Shown in pieces: positions 28,510 through 37,627 of a stretch of DNA of 64,000 bases (its first letter is position 1; every line of letters begins with the position of its first letter). This DNA is from Phaeobacter sp. CECT 5382. Lineage in GTDB: Bacteria; Pseudomonadota; Alphaproteobacteria; Rhodobacterales; Rhodobacteraceae. Made by a program: the position numbers and the translations under genes. Location: positions 158,611-222,610 of the forward strand of contig NZ_CYSG01000006.1 in NCBI RefSeq assembly GCF_001457775.1. Direction: 5' to 3'. The notes below the pieces were generated by a model that did no database searches, was not told where the DNA came from, and saw only the letters and a program-made list of their open reading frames with translations.

Positions 28510-28850
28510 AGATTTCACAGTCACAGACCTTTTCGACACCAGAGCCAAGCTGGGCCGTCAGGACAGGCAGCGCAGACCAAAGCAAATCAGATTGAACGAG
28601 ATTGGCGTGATTCGGTTAATTTACTAGAAAATTGACTTAACTTTGCGCCTAGGTCGGTGATGGAACCAGCGAAGCAATCAGCGACCGGGTAATATCGAAA
28701 GATTGTTGGTTGATTGCCGGAGGTTTGATTGTGCGGGTCTCAGATTTTTTATGACCTTCGTCGACTGTTCAGTCTGAAAACGCAAAAGAGCAGGCTCTGG
28801 CCTGATCTTTGTTTTAGATCTTCTTGGGCGTTGTAGCCTTTGTGCCTCGT
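28510..28850. other. Intergenic region between the chemoreceptor and rpe
   Basis: The 341 bases carry no gene. The left part must hold the chemoreceptor promoter on the minus strand, in an AT-richer stretch around 28615-28680. The right part holds the likely rpe terminator, annotated separately. Confidence 0.5.
28780..28804 (-). terminator. Probable rho-independent terminator of rpe
   Basis: Read on the minus strand, CAGGC-CAGA-GCCTG is followed by CTCTTTTGCGTTTT, starting 46 bases after the rpe stop. The stem is only five pairs, so the call is moderate. Confidence 0.55.
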
Positions 28851-29540
28851 CTATGCCCAGTGGCCTTCGGCAGCGGCACGGATGTTGCGGATGTTTTCGC
28901 CATAAACTTCGGGTTTGCTGACAGAGCCGCCTTTGAACACGGCTGACCCGGCCACCAGCACATCAGCGCCCGCTTCGACCACCAAAGGAGCGGTCTTGGG
29001 ATCAACACCGCCATCGATTTCGATATGGACGGGACGATCGCCAATCATTTGACGCAGCTGGCGGACCTTGCCGGTCATGTCGATGAACTTTTGACCGCCA
29101 AATCCCGGGTTTACCGTCATCACGCAGATCAGGTCCGCGAGATCCAGAAGATGTGCGACCGACTCTGCGGGGGTGCCGGGGTTCAGCGCAACGCCAGCCT
29201 TCATGCCTGCGGCACGTATGGCTTGCAGAGTGCGGTGAATATGGGGGCCGGCCTCAATATGAGCGGTCAAGACATCTGCACCGGCATCGGCGTAGGCGTC
29301 GATATAGGCATCCACAGGAGAAATCATCAGATGTACGTCCATCACGGTTTTCACATGTGGCCGGAAGGCTTTGACGGCCTGCGGACCAAAGGTGAGGTTG
29401 GGCACGAAATGGCCATCCATCACATCCACATGCACCCAGTCGGCGCCCTGGGATTCGATGGCCTGAATTTCCTGACCAAAGTTGGCGAAATCGGCGGACA
29501 GGATGGAGGGGGCAATCTTGATCTTGCGGTCAAAGGACAT
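28851..29540 (-). CDS. rpe: Ribulose-phosphate 3-epimerase
   Basis: This 229-residue TIM barrel starts at the ATG at 29540, with AGGAAG upstream. It shows IAPSILSADFANFGQE, then VHVDVMDGHFVPNLTFGP with metal and catalytic residues, MDVHLMI, and MTVNPGFGGQKFI, the phosphate loop and second signature. EIDGGVDPKTAP completes the site. It interconverts ribulose 5-phosphate and xylulose 5-phosphate in the pentose phosphate or Calvin pathway. It is a single gene diverging from phnC; the promoter region between them is 206 bases. Confidence 0.97.
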   Translation of the reverse strand: MSFDRKIKIAPSILSADFANFGQEIQAIESQGADWVHVDVMDGHFVPNLTFGPQAVKAFRPHVKTVMDVHLMISPVDAYIDAYADAGADVLTAHIEAGPHIHRTLQAIRAAGMKAGVALNPGTPAESVAHLLDLADLICVMTVNPGFGGQKFIDMTGKVRQLRQMIGDRPVHIEIDGGVDPKTAPLVVEAGADVLVAGSAVFKGGSVSKPEVYGENIRNIRAAAEGHWA

Positions 29541-29644
29541 TGGGCAGCTTCCTTTTGGAAAGACAAAAGAGGAGGGATTTGCCGCCATATACCCTCTTGC
29601 TGGCGCGCTGGACAGGGCGAAGTTTGTAAACGACGTGAGGCGGT

Positions 29645-29683
29645 TTCACTGAGGCTTCACGCACTGCTTTACAAAAACTTCAC
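29645..29683 (+). promoter_or_regulatory. Candidate PhoB-type direct repeats upstream of phnC
   Basis: TTCAC (29645), TTCAC (29656), TTTAC (29668) and TTCAC (29679) recur at 11-, 12- and 11-base intervals. This is the helical spacing of tandem PhoB half-sites. They lie about 64-100 bases before the phnC start. The half-site sequence is not an exact match to the enterobacterial consensus, so PhoB binding is an inference. Confidence 0.4.
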
Positions 29684-29746
29684 TCATTCGACACAAATCA
29701 TTTGAACGCCGTGCTTAGTCAGTCCCCGAAACGAAGGGAACTGATT

Positions 29747-30559
29747 GTGCTGCGTATCGAGAAACTGACCAAACGCTTTGGCGACAAGATTGCGGTAGAC
29801 ACCGCGACACTGGATATCGACAAACCCTGCATGATCGGGGTGATTGGGCGCTCTGGTGCAGGCAAATCGACCCTGCTTCGGATGATCAACCGCCTGTCGG
29901 ATGCCAGCGACGGTCAGATCCTGTTCGAGGGCCGTGATGTTACCAGCCTGAAAGGCAGTGATAAACGCGCCTGGCAGTCCGAATGCGCGATGATCTTTCA
30001 GCAGTTTAACCTGGTGCCGCGCATGGATGTGGTGTCCAACGTGCTGCACGGAACGCTCAATCGCCGTTCAACCTTTGCGACGATGTTCAACTTGTTCCCA
30101 ATGGAAGATATCCACACCGCCATCGATATCCTCGACCGTCTTGGTATTGCCGAGCATGCCGCCAAACGTGCCGAGGCCCTTTCTGGTGGCCAGCAGCAGC
30201 GGGTCGCCATTGCGCGGGCTCTGATGCAGGACCCCAAGATCATCCTGGCGGATGAGCCCATTGCCTCGCTGGATCCGATGAATGCGCAGACCGTGATGGA
30301 GGCGCTGCGCCGCATCCACGAAGAAGACGGCCGCACAGTAATTGCCAACCTGCACACCCTGGATACCGCGCGCCGCTACTGTGACCGCGTAGTGGGCATG
30401 CGCGATGGCCGCATCGTCTTTGACGGCTTGCCCGAACAGCTGACCACTGGCGTTGCCCGCGAGATCTACGGCGCAGACGCCAATTTCTCGGAGGCGGCAA
30501 CCTCTACCGAGATCGACACGCTCGAGGCCACGATCCGCGCCGAGATGGCCGAGGCCTGA
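29747..30559 (+). CDS. phnC: Phosphonate ABC transporter ATP-binding protein
   Basis: The 270-residue ABC ATPase has Walker [10 protein letters not shown], signature [15 protein letters not shown], Walker [14 protein letters not shown] and the H-loop in NLHTLDTA. The start is the GTG at 29747 ([11 protein letters not shown]), which has AAGGGA before it; an earlier TTG in frame adds a tail without family character. The sequence type ([19 protein letters not shown]) is characteristic of PhnC. It drives import of phosphonate or phosphite-like solutes with PhnD and the two permeases downstream. Expression is probably tied to phosphate limitation. Confidence 0.95.
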   Translation: MLRIEKLTKRFGDKIAVDTATLDIDKPCMIGVIGRSGAGKSTLLRMINRLSDASDGQILFEGRDVTSLKGSDKRAWQSECAMIFQQFNLVPRMDVVSNVLHGTLNRRSTFATMFNLFPMEDIHTAIDILDRLGIAEHAAKRAEALSGGQQQRVAIARALMQDPKIILADEPIASLDPMNAQTVMEALRRIHEEDGRTVIANLHTLDTARRYCDRVVGMRDGRIVFDGLPEQLTTGVAREIYGADANFSEAATSTEIDTLEATIRAEMAEA

Positions 30560-30630
30560 TCCACCCGAACACCCTAATTTCATCACCCGCACCCGATGGG
30601 GGGACGGGAAAACTTAACCGGAGAAAAAAG

Positions 30631-31533
30631 ATGAAAAAACTGCTGCTGGCCGCTTTGGCCTCTACCGCCCTGACCACACCAGTCATGGCCGAAGAAATCA
30701 CTCAGTTCCGCATCGGTCTTCTGGGCGGCGAAAACGCTCAGGACCGTCTGAACAACAACGAATGCCTGCGCGAAAAAACCGAAGAACTACTTGGTGTTGA
30801 AACCAAGCTGTTCGCCCCTGCCGACTATAACGGCGTGATCCAGGGCCTGCTGGGCGGCACGCTCGACATGGCCTGGCTGGGTGCTTCTGGTTATGCCAAA
30901 ACCTACCTGTCCGACCCCGAAGCGGTTGAGCCGATCCTAGTCAAGGTCAACGTTGATGGCGGCTACGGCTACTACTCGGTTGGTTTTGCACGCGCCGACA
31001 GCGGCATCACCTCGCTGGAAGACATGAAGGGCAAGACCTTCGGCTTTGGCGATCCCAACTCCACCTCCGGTTTCCTGATCCCGTCGATCGAGATCCCTGA
31101 AGTGACCGGCGCGACCATGACCTCGGGTGACTACTTTGGCGAAGTCAAATTCTCCGGTGGTCACGAGCAGACCATCGTTGGCGTCAACAATGGCGACTTT
31201 GACGGCGGTGTGACCTGGGCCGATGGTCTGGGCAACTGGGAAGATGGCTACAACTCTGGCGCGCTGCGTCGCGCTGTGGATGCCGGCCTCGTGGACATGA
31301 ACGACCTGGTTCAGATCTGGCAGTCCAAGCCGATCCCAGAAGGCCCCATCGTTCTGCGCAAAGACCTGCCAGAAGACGTCAAAGTCAAGTTTACCGCCCT
31401 GATGGCCTCGCTGCCAGCGATGGATCCTGAATGCGCCTACGGTGTGCTTTCGGGTGAGGCCAAAGGCGTTATGCCAATCGGTCACGACGCCTATCAGGTG
31501 ATCATCGAAGCCCGTCAGCTGAAGTCCAACTAA
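30631..31533 (+). CDS. phnD: Phosphonate ABC transporter substrate-binding protein
   Basis: The protein has 300 residues with an N-terminal signal peptide ending PVMA before EEITQF. It is a PhnD-family binding protein: FRIGLLGGENAQDRL, LGGTLDMAWLGASGYA (ligand loop) and GFGDPNSTSGFLIP (hinge) are typical. It sits in the periplasm and hands phosphonates to the permeases. A strong hairpin lies between its stop and phnE. Confidence 0.95.
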   Translation: MKKLLLAALASTALTTPVMAEEITQFRIGLLGGENAQDRLNNNECLREKTEELLGVETKLFAPADYNGVIQGLLGGTLDMAWLGASGYAKTYLSDPEAVEPILVKVNVDGGYGYYSVGFARADSGITSLEDMKGKTFGFGDPNSTSGFLIPSIEIPEVTGATMTSGDYFGEVKFSGGHEQTIVGVNNGDFDGGVTWADGLGNWEDGYNSGALRRAVDAGLVDMNDLVQIWQSKPIPEGPIVLRKDLPEDVKVKFTALMASLPAMDPECAYGVLSGEAKGVMPIGHDAYQVIIEARQLKSN

Positions 31534-31553
31534 GACCTCTGATCTGCTTTTGG

Positions 31554-31587
31554 CGGGGTTCGGGTTTTATAACTCGGACCCCGTTTT
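31554..31587 (+). terminator. Intercistronic hairpin/attenuator after phnD
   Basis: An 11-bp stem CGGGGTTCGGG / CTCGGACCCCG (two wobble pairs), loop TTTTATAA, then TTTT. It starts 20 bases after the phnD stop and 110 bases before phnE. It is likely to reduce read-through into the permease genes and to stabilise phnD mRNA. Confidence 0.75.
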
Positions 31588-31663
31588 CCAATCAGCCGCG
31601 ACCGTCGGAATGATACGGCTTCTGGTCGGGCTGCCTCACACAATGTAATAATTCAGGACGGCA

Positions 31664-32536
31664 ATGATGGCAGATCTGACCGCAGCGCCTCTCACGACTG
31701 CGGACATCCACGCCCAATACGGCGAGATGACCCGGCGCAAGCGTCTTTATGGCGGCATTCTACTGGTATTGTTCGTGGCCCTGATGGCTGCGGGGTTTCG
31801 CACCGCGGACGGCCGCAACGCGGGCTCGTTCCGCGATGGGATTACCCATGTCTTTGACTACCCTGCCGAAGTGCTGGCCGAAGCTGGCGAAAAGCTGACA
31901 GAACTGCCCGGCCATCTGGTCACTTTTTTCCCAGCGCTGATTGAAACCCTGAATATTGCTGCGGCCTCTACCTTGGTCGGGCTGGTGTTCGGAACCCTGC
32001 TGTCGCTCCTGTCCACGCGCGGCATGGCGGCCTGGCCGAGATTGATCCCGCTGTTTCGCCGGATCATGGATATCAGCCGCGCCATTCCGGAAATCGTCAT
32101 CGCCCTGGTGCTGATCTTTTTGCTGGGTGGCGGGCCGGTGCCTGCCATGATCGCCATTGCCATTCACACGGCCGGCGCACTGGGCAAGCTGTTTTCCGAG
32201 GTGAATGAAAACGCCTCTCTCAAACCCGTCGAAGGGCTGGAATCGGTTGGCAGCAGTTGGGGCCAGCGCATGTGGCTGGGCGTGATCCCGCAGGTTGGTC
32301 CAAACTACGTAAGCTATGCGCTGCTGCGGTTTGAGATCAACATTCGCGCCTCTGCCATTCTGGGCTTCGTGGGGGCAGGCGGCATCGGCTACGAGCTGAA
32401 AAACGCTATGTCCTGGGGCCAGGGTCGCTATGACGAGGCCGCCGCCATCTTCCTTTTGCTTTTTGTCACCATCACCGTGGTCGATCAGATCTCGAGTGCC
32501 CTGCGTGACCGCCTGATCCATGGAGCCAAGGCATGA
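31664..32536 (+). CDS. phnE: Phosphonate ABC transporter permease (first PhnE)
   Basis: The 290-residue permease has about six membrane segments. It carries the binding-protein-dependent transport signature around GALGKLFSEVNENASLKPVEGLESVGSS (the EAA-type loop that contacts PhnC). PEIVIALVLIFLLGGGP and ASAILGFVGAGGIG are typical PhnE features. It starts with two adjacent ATG codons after AGGA; the first was used. It overlaps the second permease by ATGA, so the pair should form a heterodimeric channel. Confidence 0.94.
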   Translation: MMADLTAAPLTTADIHAQYGEMTRRKRLYGGILLVLFVALMAAGFRTADGRNAGSFRDGITHVFDYPAEVLAEAGEKLTELPGHLVTFFPALIETLNIAAASTLVGLVFGTLLSLLSTRGMAAWPRLIPLFRRIMDISRAIPEIVIALVLIFLLGGGPVPAMIAIAIHTAGALGKLFSEVNENASLKPVEGLESVGSSWGQRMWLGVIPQVGPNYVSYALLRFEINIRASAILGFVGAGGIGYELKNAMSWGQGRYDEAAAIFLLLFVTITVVDQISSALRDRLIHGAKA

Positions 32537-33912
32537 CTATCCTAGAGGCTGAGCTGACTCCGATGATGCTGAAGCAGGACATGGACCGCCTGTTTCTGAA
32601 AAAGAAACTCTTTAACTTTGCGCTGCCCGCATTGGTGCTGGCCTATATGGCCTATGTCTTTGTGGCCTTTGATGTGGCCGGGCTGTGGCAGCGGGTCAGC
32701 TGGCAGAACGCCCAGACCCTGGTCAGCGACAGCTACAGCTACAAAACCCATGTGACGCGCGACAACCGTGACGCTTCCGTGTCGGTCGCCATCGAAGGAG
32801 AGCGCAAGGGTGCCTATCCCGAAGGCGAAAGCCCCGCCTGGGTCAGCTTGGGCAAAACTGCTCAAAGCGACACGGTGATTGATCTGGAGAACGGTCACCT
32901 GGTGCGCTTTGGGCCCGAAAGCATCGAATATGACATTCCCGGCTACGGGTTGGTCAGGGCCACGCCGAACCGCAGCAAAGGTGTACAGGCAGAACTGCCC
33001 GCAGGGGATGTGCCGGATTGGATCAGCGTGTCCAAGAATCGTCTGGCCATCAAAACCGATGCAGGCCGTCTGACCGTCACCCGCAACCGCAGCGAAGTTT
33101 TCCGCTACTTCACTGGCTGGGAGTTGTTCTTCTTCACGCTCGACAGCCCCTATCATGGGTTGGGGTTTGGCGAGTTGATGAGCCGCGCCGCAACAGGCGA
33201 AGCCGGCGCGATCTTTCAGGATTTCTGGACCAACAAGATGTGGCGCCACCAGGACGTGGCCTGGGCCATTGCCGAAACCCTGCTGATGGCCTTCCTAGGC
33301 ACTATTGGTGCCGGTATCTTTGCTCTGCCGCTGGCCTTCATGGCGGCGCGCAACTTCACCGCCTTTGGGCCCCTGCGCTTTGTCATGCGCCGGTTCTTTG
33401 ACTTTTTGCGCGGCGTGGACAGCCTGATCTGGACCGTGGTTCTGGCGCGGGCCTTTGGCCCCGGCCCCCTGACCGGGGCGCTGGCCATTCTGGTGACGGA
33501 TACCGGCACCTTTGGCAAGATTTTCTCTGAGGCGCTGGAGAACGTCGATGAAAAGCAGATCGAAGGCGTGGCCTCAACCGGGGCAAAACCGGCGCAGCGC
33601 TACCGCTTTGGGGTGATCCCGCAGATCACGCCGGTGCTGCTGAGCCAGCTGTTGTATTTCCTTGAATCCAACACCCGCTCAGCAACCATCATCGGGGCGA
33701 TCACCGGTGGCGGTATTGGCCTTCTGCTGACACAGGCGATCATCACCCAAAAAGACTGGGAAGAAGTCGCCTATTACATCGTGCTGATCATTCTGATGGT
33801 GATGATGATGGATTGGCTGTCGGGTTGGCTACGCCGCCGCCTGATCAAGGGCGAAGGCAGCAGGGCCAAACGCAAGGCGCGCGCGGACGGCAAGGCTTTC
33901 CTGCTGCCCTGA
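32533..33912 (+). CDS. phnE: Phosphonate ABC transporter permease with large N-terminal extra domain (second PhnE)
   Basis: This 459-residue permease is far longer than the 260-290 residues usual for PhnE. The first membrane segment is at about 15-38 (FALPALVLAYMAYVFVAFD). Next comes a soluble insertion of roughly 150 residues (about 45-195), rich in beta-type sequence and charged residues. The permease core follows, from about 240, with GTFGKIFSEALENVDEKQIEG as the ATPase-contact loop. The insertion faces the periplasm if topology is standard. It is co-translated with the first PhnE. Confidence 0.93.
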   Translation: MTILEAELTPMMLKQDMDRLFLKKKLFNFALPALVLAYMAYVFVAFDVAGLWQRVSWQNAQTLVSDSYSYKTHVTRDNRDASVSVAIEGERKGAYPEGESPAWVSLGKTAQSDTVIDLENGHLVRFGPESIEYDIPGYGLVRATPNRSKGVQAELPAGDVPDWISVSKNRLAIKTDAGRLTVTRNRSEVFRYFTGWELFFFTLDSPYHGLGFGELMSRAATGEAGAIFQDFWTNKMWRHQDVAWAIAETLLMAFLGTIGAGIFALPLAFMAARNFTAFGPLRFVMRRFFDFLRGVDSLIWTVVLARAFGPGPLTGALAILVTDTGTFGKIFSEALENVDEKQIEGVASTGAKPAQRYRFGVIPQITPVLLSQLLYFLESNTRSATIIGAITGGGIGLLLTQAIITQKDWEEVAYYIVLIILMVMMMDWLSGWLRRRLIKGEGSRAKRKARADGKAFLLP

Positions 33913-34002
33913 TCTGTACGCTTTAGAGATCCCAATCCGCTTGTACTGAAACCCCTAGCCGTCACATCTGTAAGGCTGGGGCACATTCCTGGAGATTGAC
34001 CC

Positions 34003-34617
34003 GTGGCGCGACTGACTGCCCATACCCCCTTTTTTCACCCCGATTGCCAGATCAGCGACAGCAGCTTTGGTGCCTATGTCGAAATTGGTGCGGGCACACG
34101 CGTCGCCAAAAGCCATTTTGGGGATTACTCCTATTGTGATCGCTCCTGCGATATTGCCAATGCCGAAATCGGCAAATTTTCCAATATCGCCAGTGCCACC
34201 CGGATCGGAGCGACGGACCATCCGATGGAAAAGGCCTCGCTGCATCATTTCCATTATCGCTCATCATCCTATTGGGATGATATCGAAGATGATGCCGACT
34301 GGTTTGCCCTGCGCGCTGGGCGCAAGGCACGGATTGGGCATGACACTTGGATCGGTCATGGCGCACTGATCAAACCCGAAGTGACAATCGGGCATGGAGC
34401 AGTGGTTGCCTCGGGGACAGTGGTGACCAAAGATGTTGCCCCCTATACGATTGTGGGTGGCAACACGGCAAAGGTCATTCGCCGCCGCTATACAGAGGTG
34501 GTGGCAGAGCAGATGTTAGCGTTGGCCTGGTGGGACTGGGATCACGACCAATTGCGGGACTGCCTGCAAGATTTCCGCAGCCTCAGCGCTGAAGCATTTT
34601 TGGAGAAATATAGCTGA
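34003..34617 (+). CDS. Hexapeptide-repeat acyltransferase linked to phosphonate genes
   Basis: The 204-residue left-handed beta-helix acyltransferase shows hexapeptide repeats ([38 protein letters not shown], then [20 protein letters not shown]) and the coenzyme A end [12 protein letters not shown]. It matches the phosphonate-associated hexapeptide transferase family (the phn_thr group), and its place 90 bases after phnE supports that. It uses a GTG start. It may acetylate an aminophosphonate or another sugar-like acceptor. No C-P lyase gene is present in the window. Confidence 0.85.
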   Translation: MARLTAHTPFFHPDCQISDSSFGAYVEIGAGTRVAKSHFGDYSYCDRSCDIANAEIGKFSNIASATRIGATDHPMEKASLHHFHYRSSSYWDDIEDDADWFALRAGRKARIGHDTWIGHGALIKPEVTIGHGAVVASGTVVTKDVAPYTIVGGNTAKVIRRRYTEVVAEQMLALAWWDWDHDQLRDCLQDFRSLSAEAFLEKYS

Positions 34618-35145
34618 CAAGAGTGCTGCGCAGGAGGGGGGTATTCACTTTTTGCTGTTGCGCAGTGGCACAGGAAGCGCTCCCGCGCCCGCAGGTGCTT
34701 TCGGCTTTGCCGAAATCCCCTTGGCAGCCTTGGGCGTAGCGCCGCGACGCGGTGAAAAAGAAAGAGGAAAAAGGAACTGAGATGCCCTTGAAGGGCAATA
34801 CTGCCCCTCAAAGGCGGTCTCGATTATGTATGCGCCGACACCGCGTAAAGGGTAAACCCTGCCTGCGGCAGTGCTACAGATGTGGCCCTTGACCCGGCTG
34901 CCCCAGCGACGTCGCAGAGCCGAACCAGAGAGCGAGAAAACCGCCGGAGATACGCCCCGGATACTGGCCGGGGAGGGCGATGCCTGGCTATGAGGAGGGA
35001 TTGCGCCGCGTAGCGGCGCCGGGCCCAACGGGAGGAGATCCTGAATAGGGTCGACCGACGGGCGGGAGCCTCCGCCTTGCCCTCTCTAGCCCTCAATAAG
35101 ATTATTCCCCGGAGTTTGCAGCCAGAGTTCGCAGAATGTGGGCAT
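34618..35145. other. 528-base intergenic stretch with hairpins and no clear gene
   Basis: This GC-rich region has no convincing gene. A perfect hairpin GCGCCGC-GTA-GCGGCGC is at 35003-35019. A 36-codon frame (34782-34892), rich in Arg and Cys (ending CLRQCYRCGP), has an AAGGA site and an ATG but no family I recognise. Minus-strand frames through here read low-complexity Ala/Lys/Pro. It resembles a dispersed intergenic repeat, which I cannot test here. It separates the phn operon from the convergent formate dehydrogenase accessory genes. Confidence 0.45.
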
Positions 35146-35625
35146 CTAGGCGTCTGGCGAAACGTGCAGTGCGAATTGTTCCAGACCGGCAGACTGTGCT
35201 TCAATGCTGCGATAGCTTTCGCGCACCCCTGCCGGTGTCAGCTCGCGCGCAACCGTCAGCAGGGTATTGGCCGCATGGTCGGCGCAGGTTTCGCACATCT
35301 GCGCCAGCTCCTCGCGTGCAACCGGGCGCGCGGCTTCCAGGTCAGGGGCCCCGTAGTAGCTCACAAAGTGACTGGCCAGCAGGTCGGTCAGACGTTCCAG
35401 CTCCGCGGGCTCAATCTTGGTCACCGCGACAAAGGTCACCCGCCCGGCGGTTTCAAGCCCGAGCCAGCCATTGGCAAAGGCCTGACGCTGCTTGCCGGTC
35501 AGATCCCCTTCAACCCAGTTGGAAAACTCGAATCCGCCGGAAATGCACCATTCCCCGGTACGGGCCGGGCTGGCAAAGACGTTCTGGTCGCTTTCGTCGA
35601 AATGGATGGCACGGGCGAGCTGCAT
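35146..35625 (-). CDS. DUF6505 family protein
   Basis: This 159-residue protein starts at the ATG at 35625, which overlaps the stop of the preceding gene by one base. It begins MQLARAIHFDESDQNVF and has GEWCISGGFEFSNW, then a helical C-terminal half with QMCETCADHAANTLL containing a CxxC pair. I assign it to DUF6505 from its sequence and its place in the formate dehydrogenase accessory set of Rhodobacteraceae. Biochemical role is unknown; the CxxC could bind metal or a cluster. Confidence 0.6.
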   Translation of the reverse strand: MQLARAIHFDESDQNVFASPARTGEWCISGGFEFSNWVEGDLTGKQRQAFANGWLGLETAGRVTFVAVTKIEPAELERLTDLLASHFVSYYGAPDLEAARPVAREELAQMCETCADHAANTLLTVARELTPAGVRESYRSIEAQSAGLEQFALHVSPDA

Positions 35626-36329
35626 CAGCTGGTCTCCAATAGGGTGGTGAGAGGGATGAGGTCGGTGGTCTCTGCCTGTCGCAGCAGCATGCCAAAATTT
35701 TCGTCGACGCCAAGGAAGGTGCCGGATTTCCCCTGCAGCTGCACCTCTTCGCCCAGTCCCTGGGCAAGTCCGCGCCATTCAGCGTGCAGTGGCTCTGTAC
35801 CGTCTTCTTCCCAGCGGCTGATCCAGTGCAGGCTGTGCCGCGCCCAGCTTTCCAGCAGGGCGGGGGCCTCTACATCGGCGCAGCCCTCGGCATAAAGGGC
35901 TGTGTCGTCGGGGGTGTCGCCGCCATCGCCATTGGCAGGCCAGAGCGGCATTTGCAGACCGACCACCAGCCAGTCGGGTACAACATCCGGATCCGTGCCG
36001 CTTGCAGCCACCCGCAGTGTGCCGCAGCGGCCGCCATTGATACGCAGCCCACCGCCCCATTCCAGATGCACGGCGACTTCTGGCGGGGCGAGTGCTCCGA
36101 GGGCATTTTGCAGCCCAACCGCGCAGGTGGGCAGCATTACCATGGCCTGTCGCAAGGGTACTTCTGGTGCGAACACCAGGGCCGCGCGTAACTGATCTGC
36201 AGCAAGGTTATAGACCACCAGCCCCGCATCACAGCCCAGAACCGCCTTTTGACAGGCAGTTTCAAAAGGATCTTCCTGTCCCGTCACGGATAGCCCGGAC
36301 ATCAAAGGGGGGAAGGCGGGCTCGCTCAT
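35625..36329 (-). CDS. Biotin/lipoate ligase-like protein (DUF4444)
   Basis: The 234-residue protein resembles a biotin/lipoate-protein ligase catalytic fold fused to a DUF4444 C-terminal part (GKSGTFLGVDENFGMLLR resembles the BirA-type C-terminal SH3-like domain). The catalytic GRGRxG loop of true biotin ligases is not seen, so activity is doubtful. It overlaps the Mrp stop (ATGA) and the DUF6505 start. In related genomes these genes travel with formate dehydrogenase, which suggests cofactor insertion or maturation. The role is inferred. Confidence 0.65.
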   Translation of the reverse strand: MSEPAFPPLMSGLSVTGQEDPFETACQKAVLGCDAGLVVYNLAADQLRAALVFAPEVPLRQAMVMLPTCAVGLQNALGALAPPEVAVHLEWGGGLRINGGRCGTLRVAASGTDPDVVPDWLVVGLQMPLWPANGDGGDTPDDTALYAEGCADVEAPALLESWARHSLHWISRWEEDGTEPLHAEWRGLAQGLGEEVQLQGKSGTFLGVDENFGMLLRQAETTDLIPLTTLLETS

Positions 36330-37393
36330 GCGGCGCCCCGTTCGACCAGCGCAGCAGCAACCTCGAGAAAGGCCTTGGCCTGGGGGCTGTCTGGTTTGCT
36401 GGCAACGATCGGAGCCCCCCCATCTGCCGCGAGCCGGATGTCCAGATGCAGCGGGATCTCGCCCAACAGCGGCACGTTCATCTTGGCGGCTTCGGCGGCA
36501 ACACCGCCATGACCAAAGACATGTTCTTCGTGGCCGCAGTTGGAACAGATATGTGTCGACATATTTTCAATCATGCCCAGAATTGGCACGTTGAGCTTGT
36601 TGAACATATCGATGCCTTTGCGCGCATCGATCAGCGCCACATCCTGCGGGGTGGAGACGATCACTGCCCCATCCACATGGGCCTTTTGCGCCAGGGTCAT
36701 CTGCACGTCGCCGGTGCCAGGTGGCAGATCGACGATCAGCACATCCAAAGCGCCCCACTGCACCTGCATCAGCATCTGTTGCAGGGCACCCATCAGCATC
36801 GGCCCGCGCCAGACAACGGCCTGATCATCATTGGTCATCAGCCCGATCGACATCATGGTGACGCCGTGATTGCGTAGCGGCAAGATGGTTTTGCCATCGG
36901 GGCTTGCAGGGCGACCGGAAACGCCCAGCATGCGGGGCTGAGAGGGGCCATAAACATCGGCATCCAACAGGCCGACGCGGCGCCCCTGTGCGGCCAGTGC
37001 ACAGGCCAGATTGGCTGATACGGTAGATTTTCCCACCCCGCCCTTGCCGGAAGCCACGGCAATGATCCGGTCGACACCGGGGATTTTCTGCGGCCCCTTT
37101 GGGGCTGCGGCTTTGGCGGGCTTTAGGTCCGGCGGCGGCGCCTGCGTCGAATGGCCGGTCAGCATCGCGGAGACCTTTTCCACACCCGGAAGGTTTTTGA
37201 CAACGGCTTCGGCCTGATCGCGCACCGAGCCATATATTTCGGATTTGGCCGGATCGATCTCGAGCACGAACAGCACTGAGGTGTCTTCGATGTTCAGGGC
37301 GCGCACGATGCCGGCCGAGACGATATCGTCCCCGCTGACAGGATCGGAAAGGGTCTTGAGTGTCTCGAGGACGGCTTCTCGGGTTATGGACAC
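36326..37393 (-). CDS. Mrp/NBP35-family Fe-S cluster carrier ATPase
   Basis: The 355-residue protein has an N-terminal DUF59-like domain (about 1-80, LKTLSDPVSGDDIVSAG). The P-loop ATPase follows, with deviant Walker A ASGKGGVGKSTVSANLA near residue 115. A CxxC (ICSNCGH) near residue 285 is the cluster-binding pair of the ApbC/Mrp type. The start is a GTG at 37393 preceded by AGGAG. It would load Fe-S clusters into apoproteins, here plausibly formate dehydrogenase and its Fe-S partner. It starts a minus-strand operon with DUF4444 and DUF6505. Confidence 0.92.
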   Translation of the reverse strand: MSITREAVLETLKTLSDPVSGDDIVSAGIVRALNIEDTSVLFVLEIDPAKSEIYGSVRDQAEAVVKNLPGVEKVSAMLTGHSTQAPPPDLKPAKAAAPKGPQKIPGVDRIIAVASGKGGVGKSTVSANLACALAAQGRRVGLLDADVYGPSQPRMLGVSGRPASPDGKTILPLRNHGVTMMSIGLMTNDDQAVVWRGPMLMGALQQMLMQVQWGALDVLIVDLPPGTGDVQMTLAQKAHVDGAVIVSTPQDVALIDARKGIDMFNKLNVPILGMIENMSTHICSNCGHEEHVFGHGGVAAEAAKMNVPLLGEIPLHLDIRLAADGGAPIVASKPDSPQAKAFLEVAAALVERGAA

Positions 37394-37627
37394 GCGGGTC
37401 TTGCTCCTATGCTGGTGGCCTGGCAGGCGGGCTCTTATTGGGTCCGGGCTATCTTGCGACGATGGCAGATCGCTTGGTTTTGTTATTTGTCTATCTGATC
37501 TGCAGCTTTGGCGCATCTGCCAAGTGCATCTTGTGGCGCAAAGCTGAGACTGATCTGGACCTCCCCGAGATGCAAAGGGGCGGCCAGACAGGCGGCAGGC
37601 CCTTGGGAGGGGGCAGATGCGGTACCC

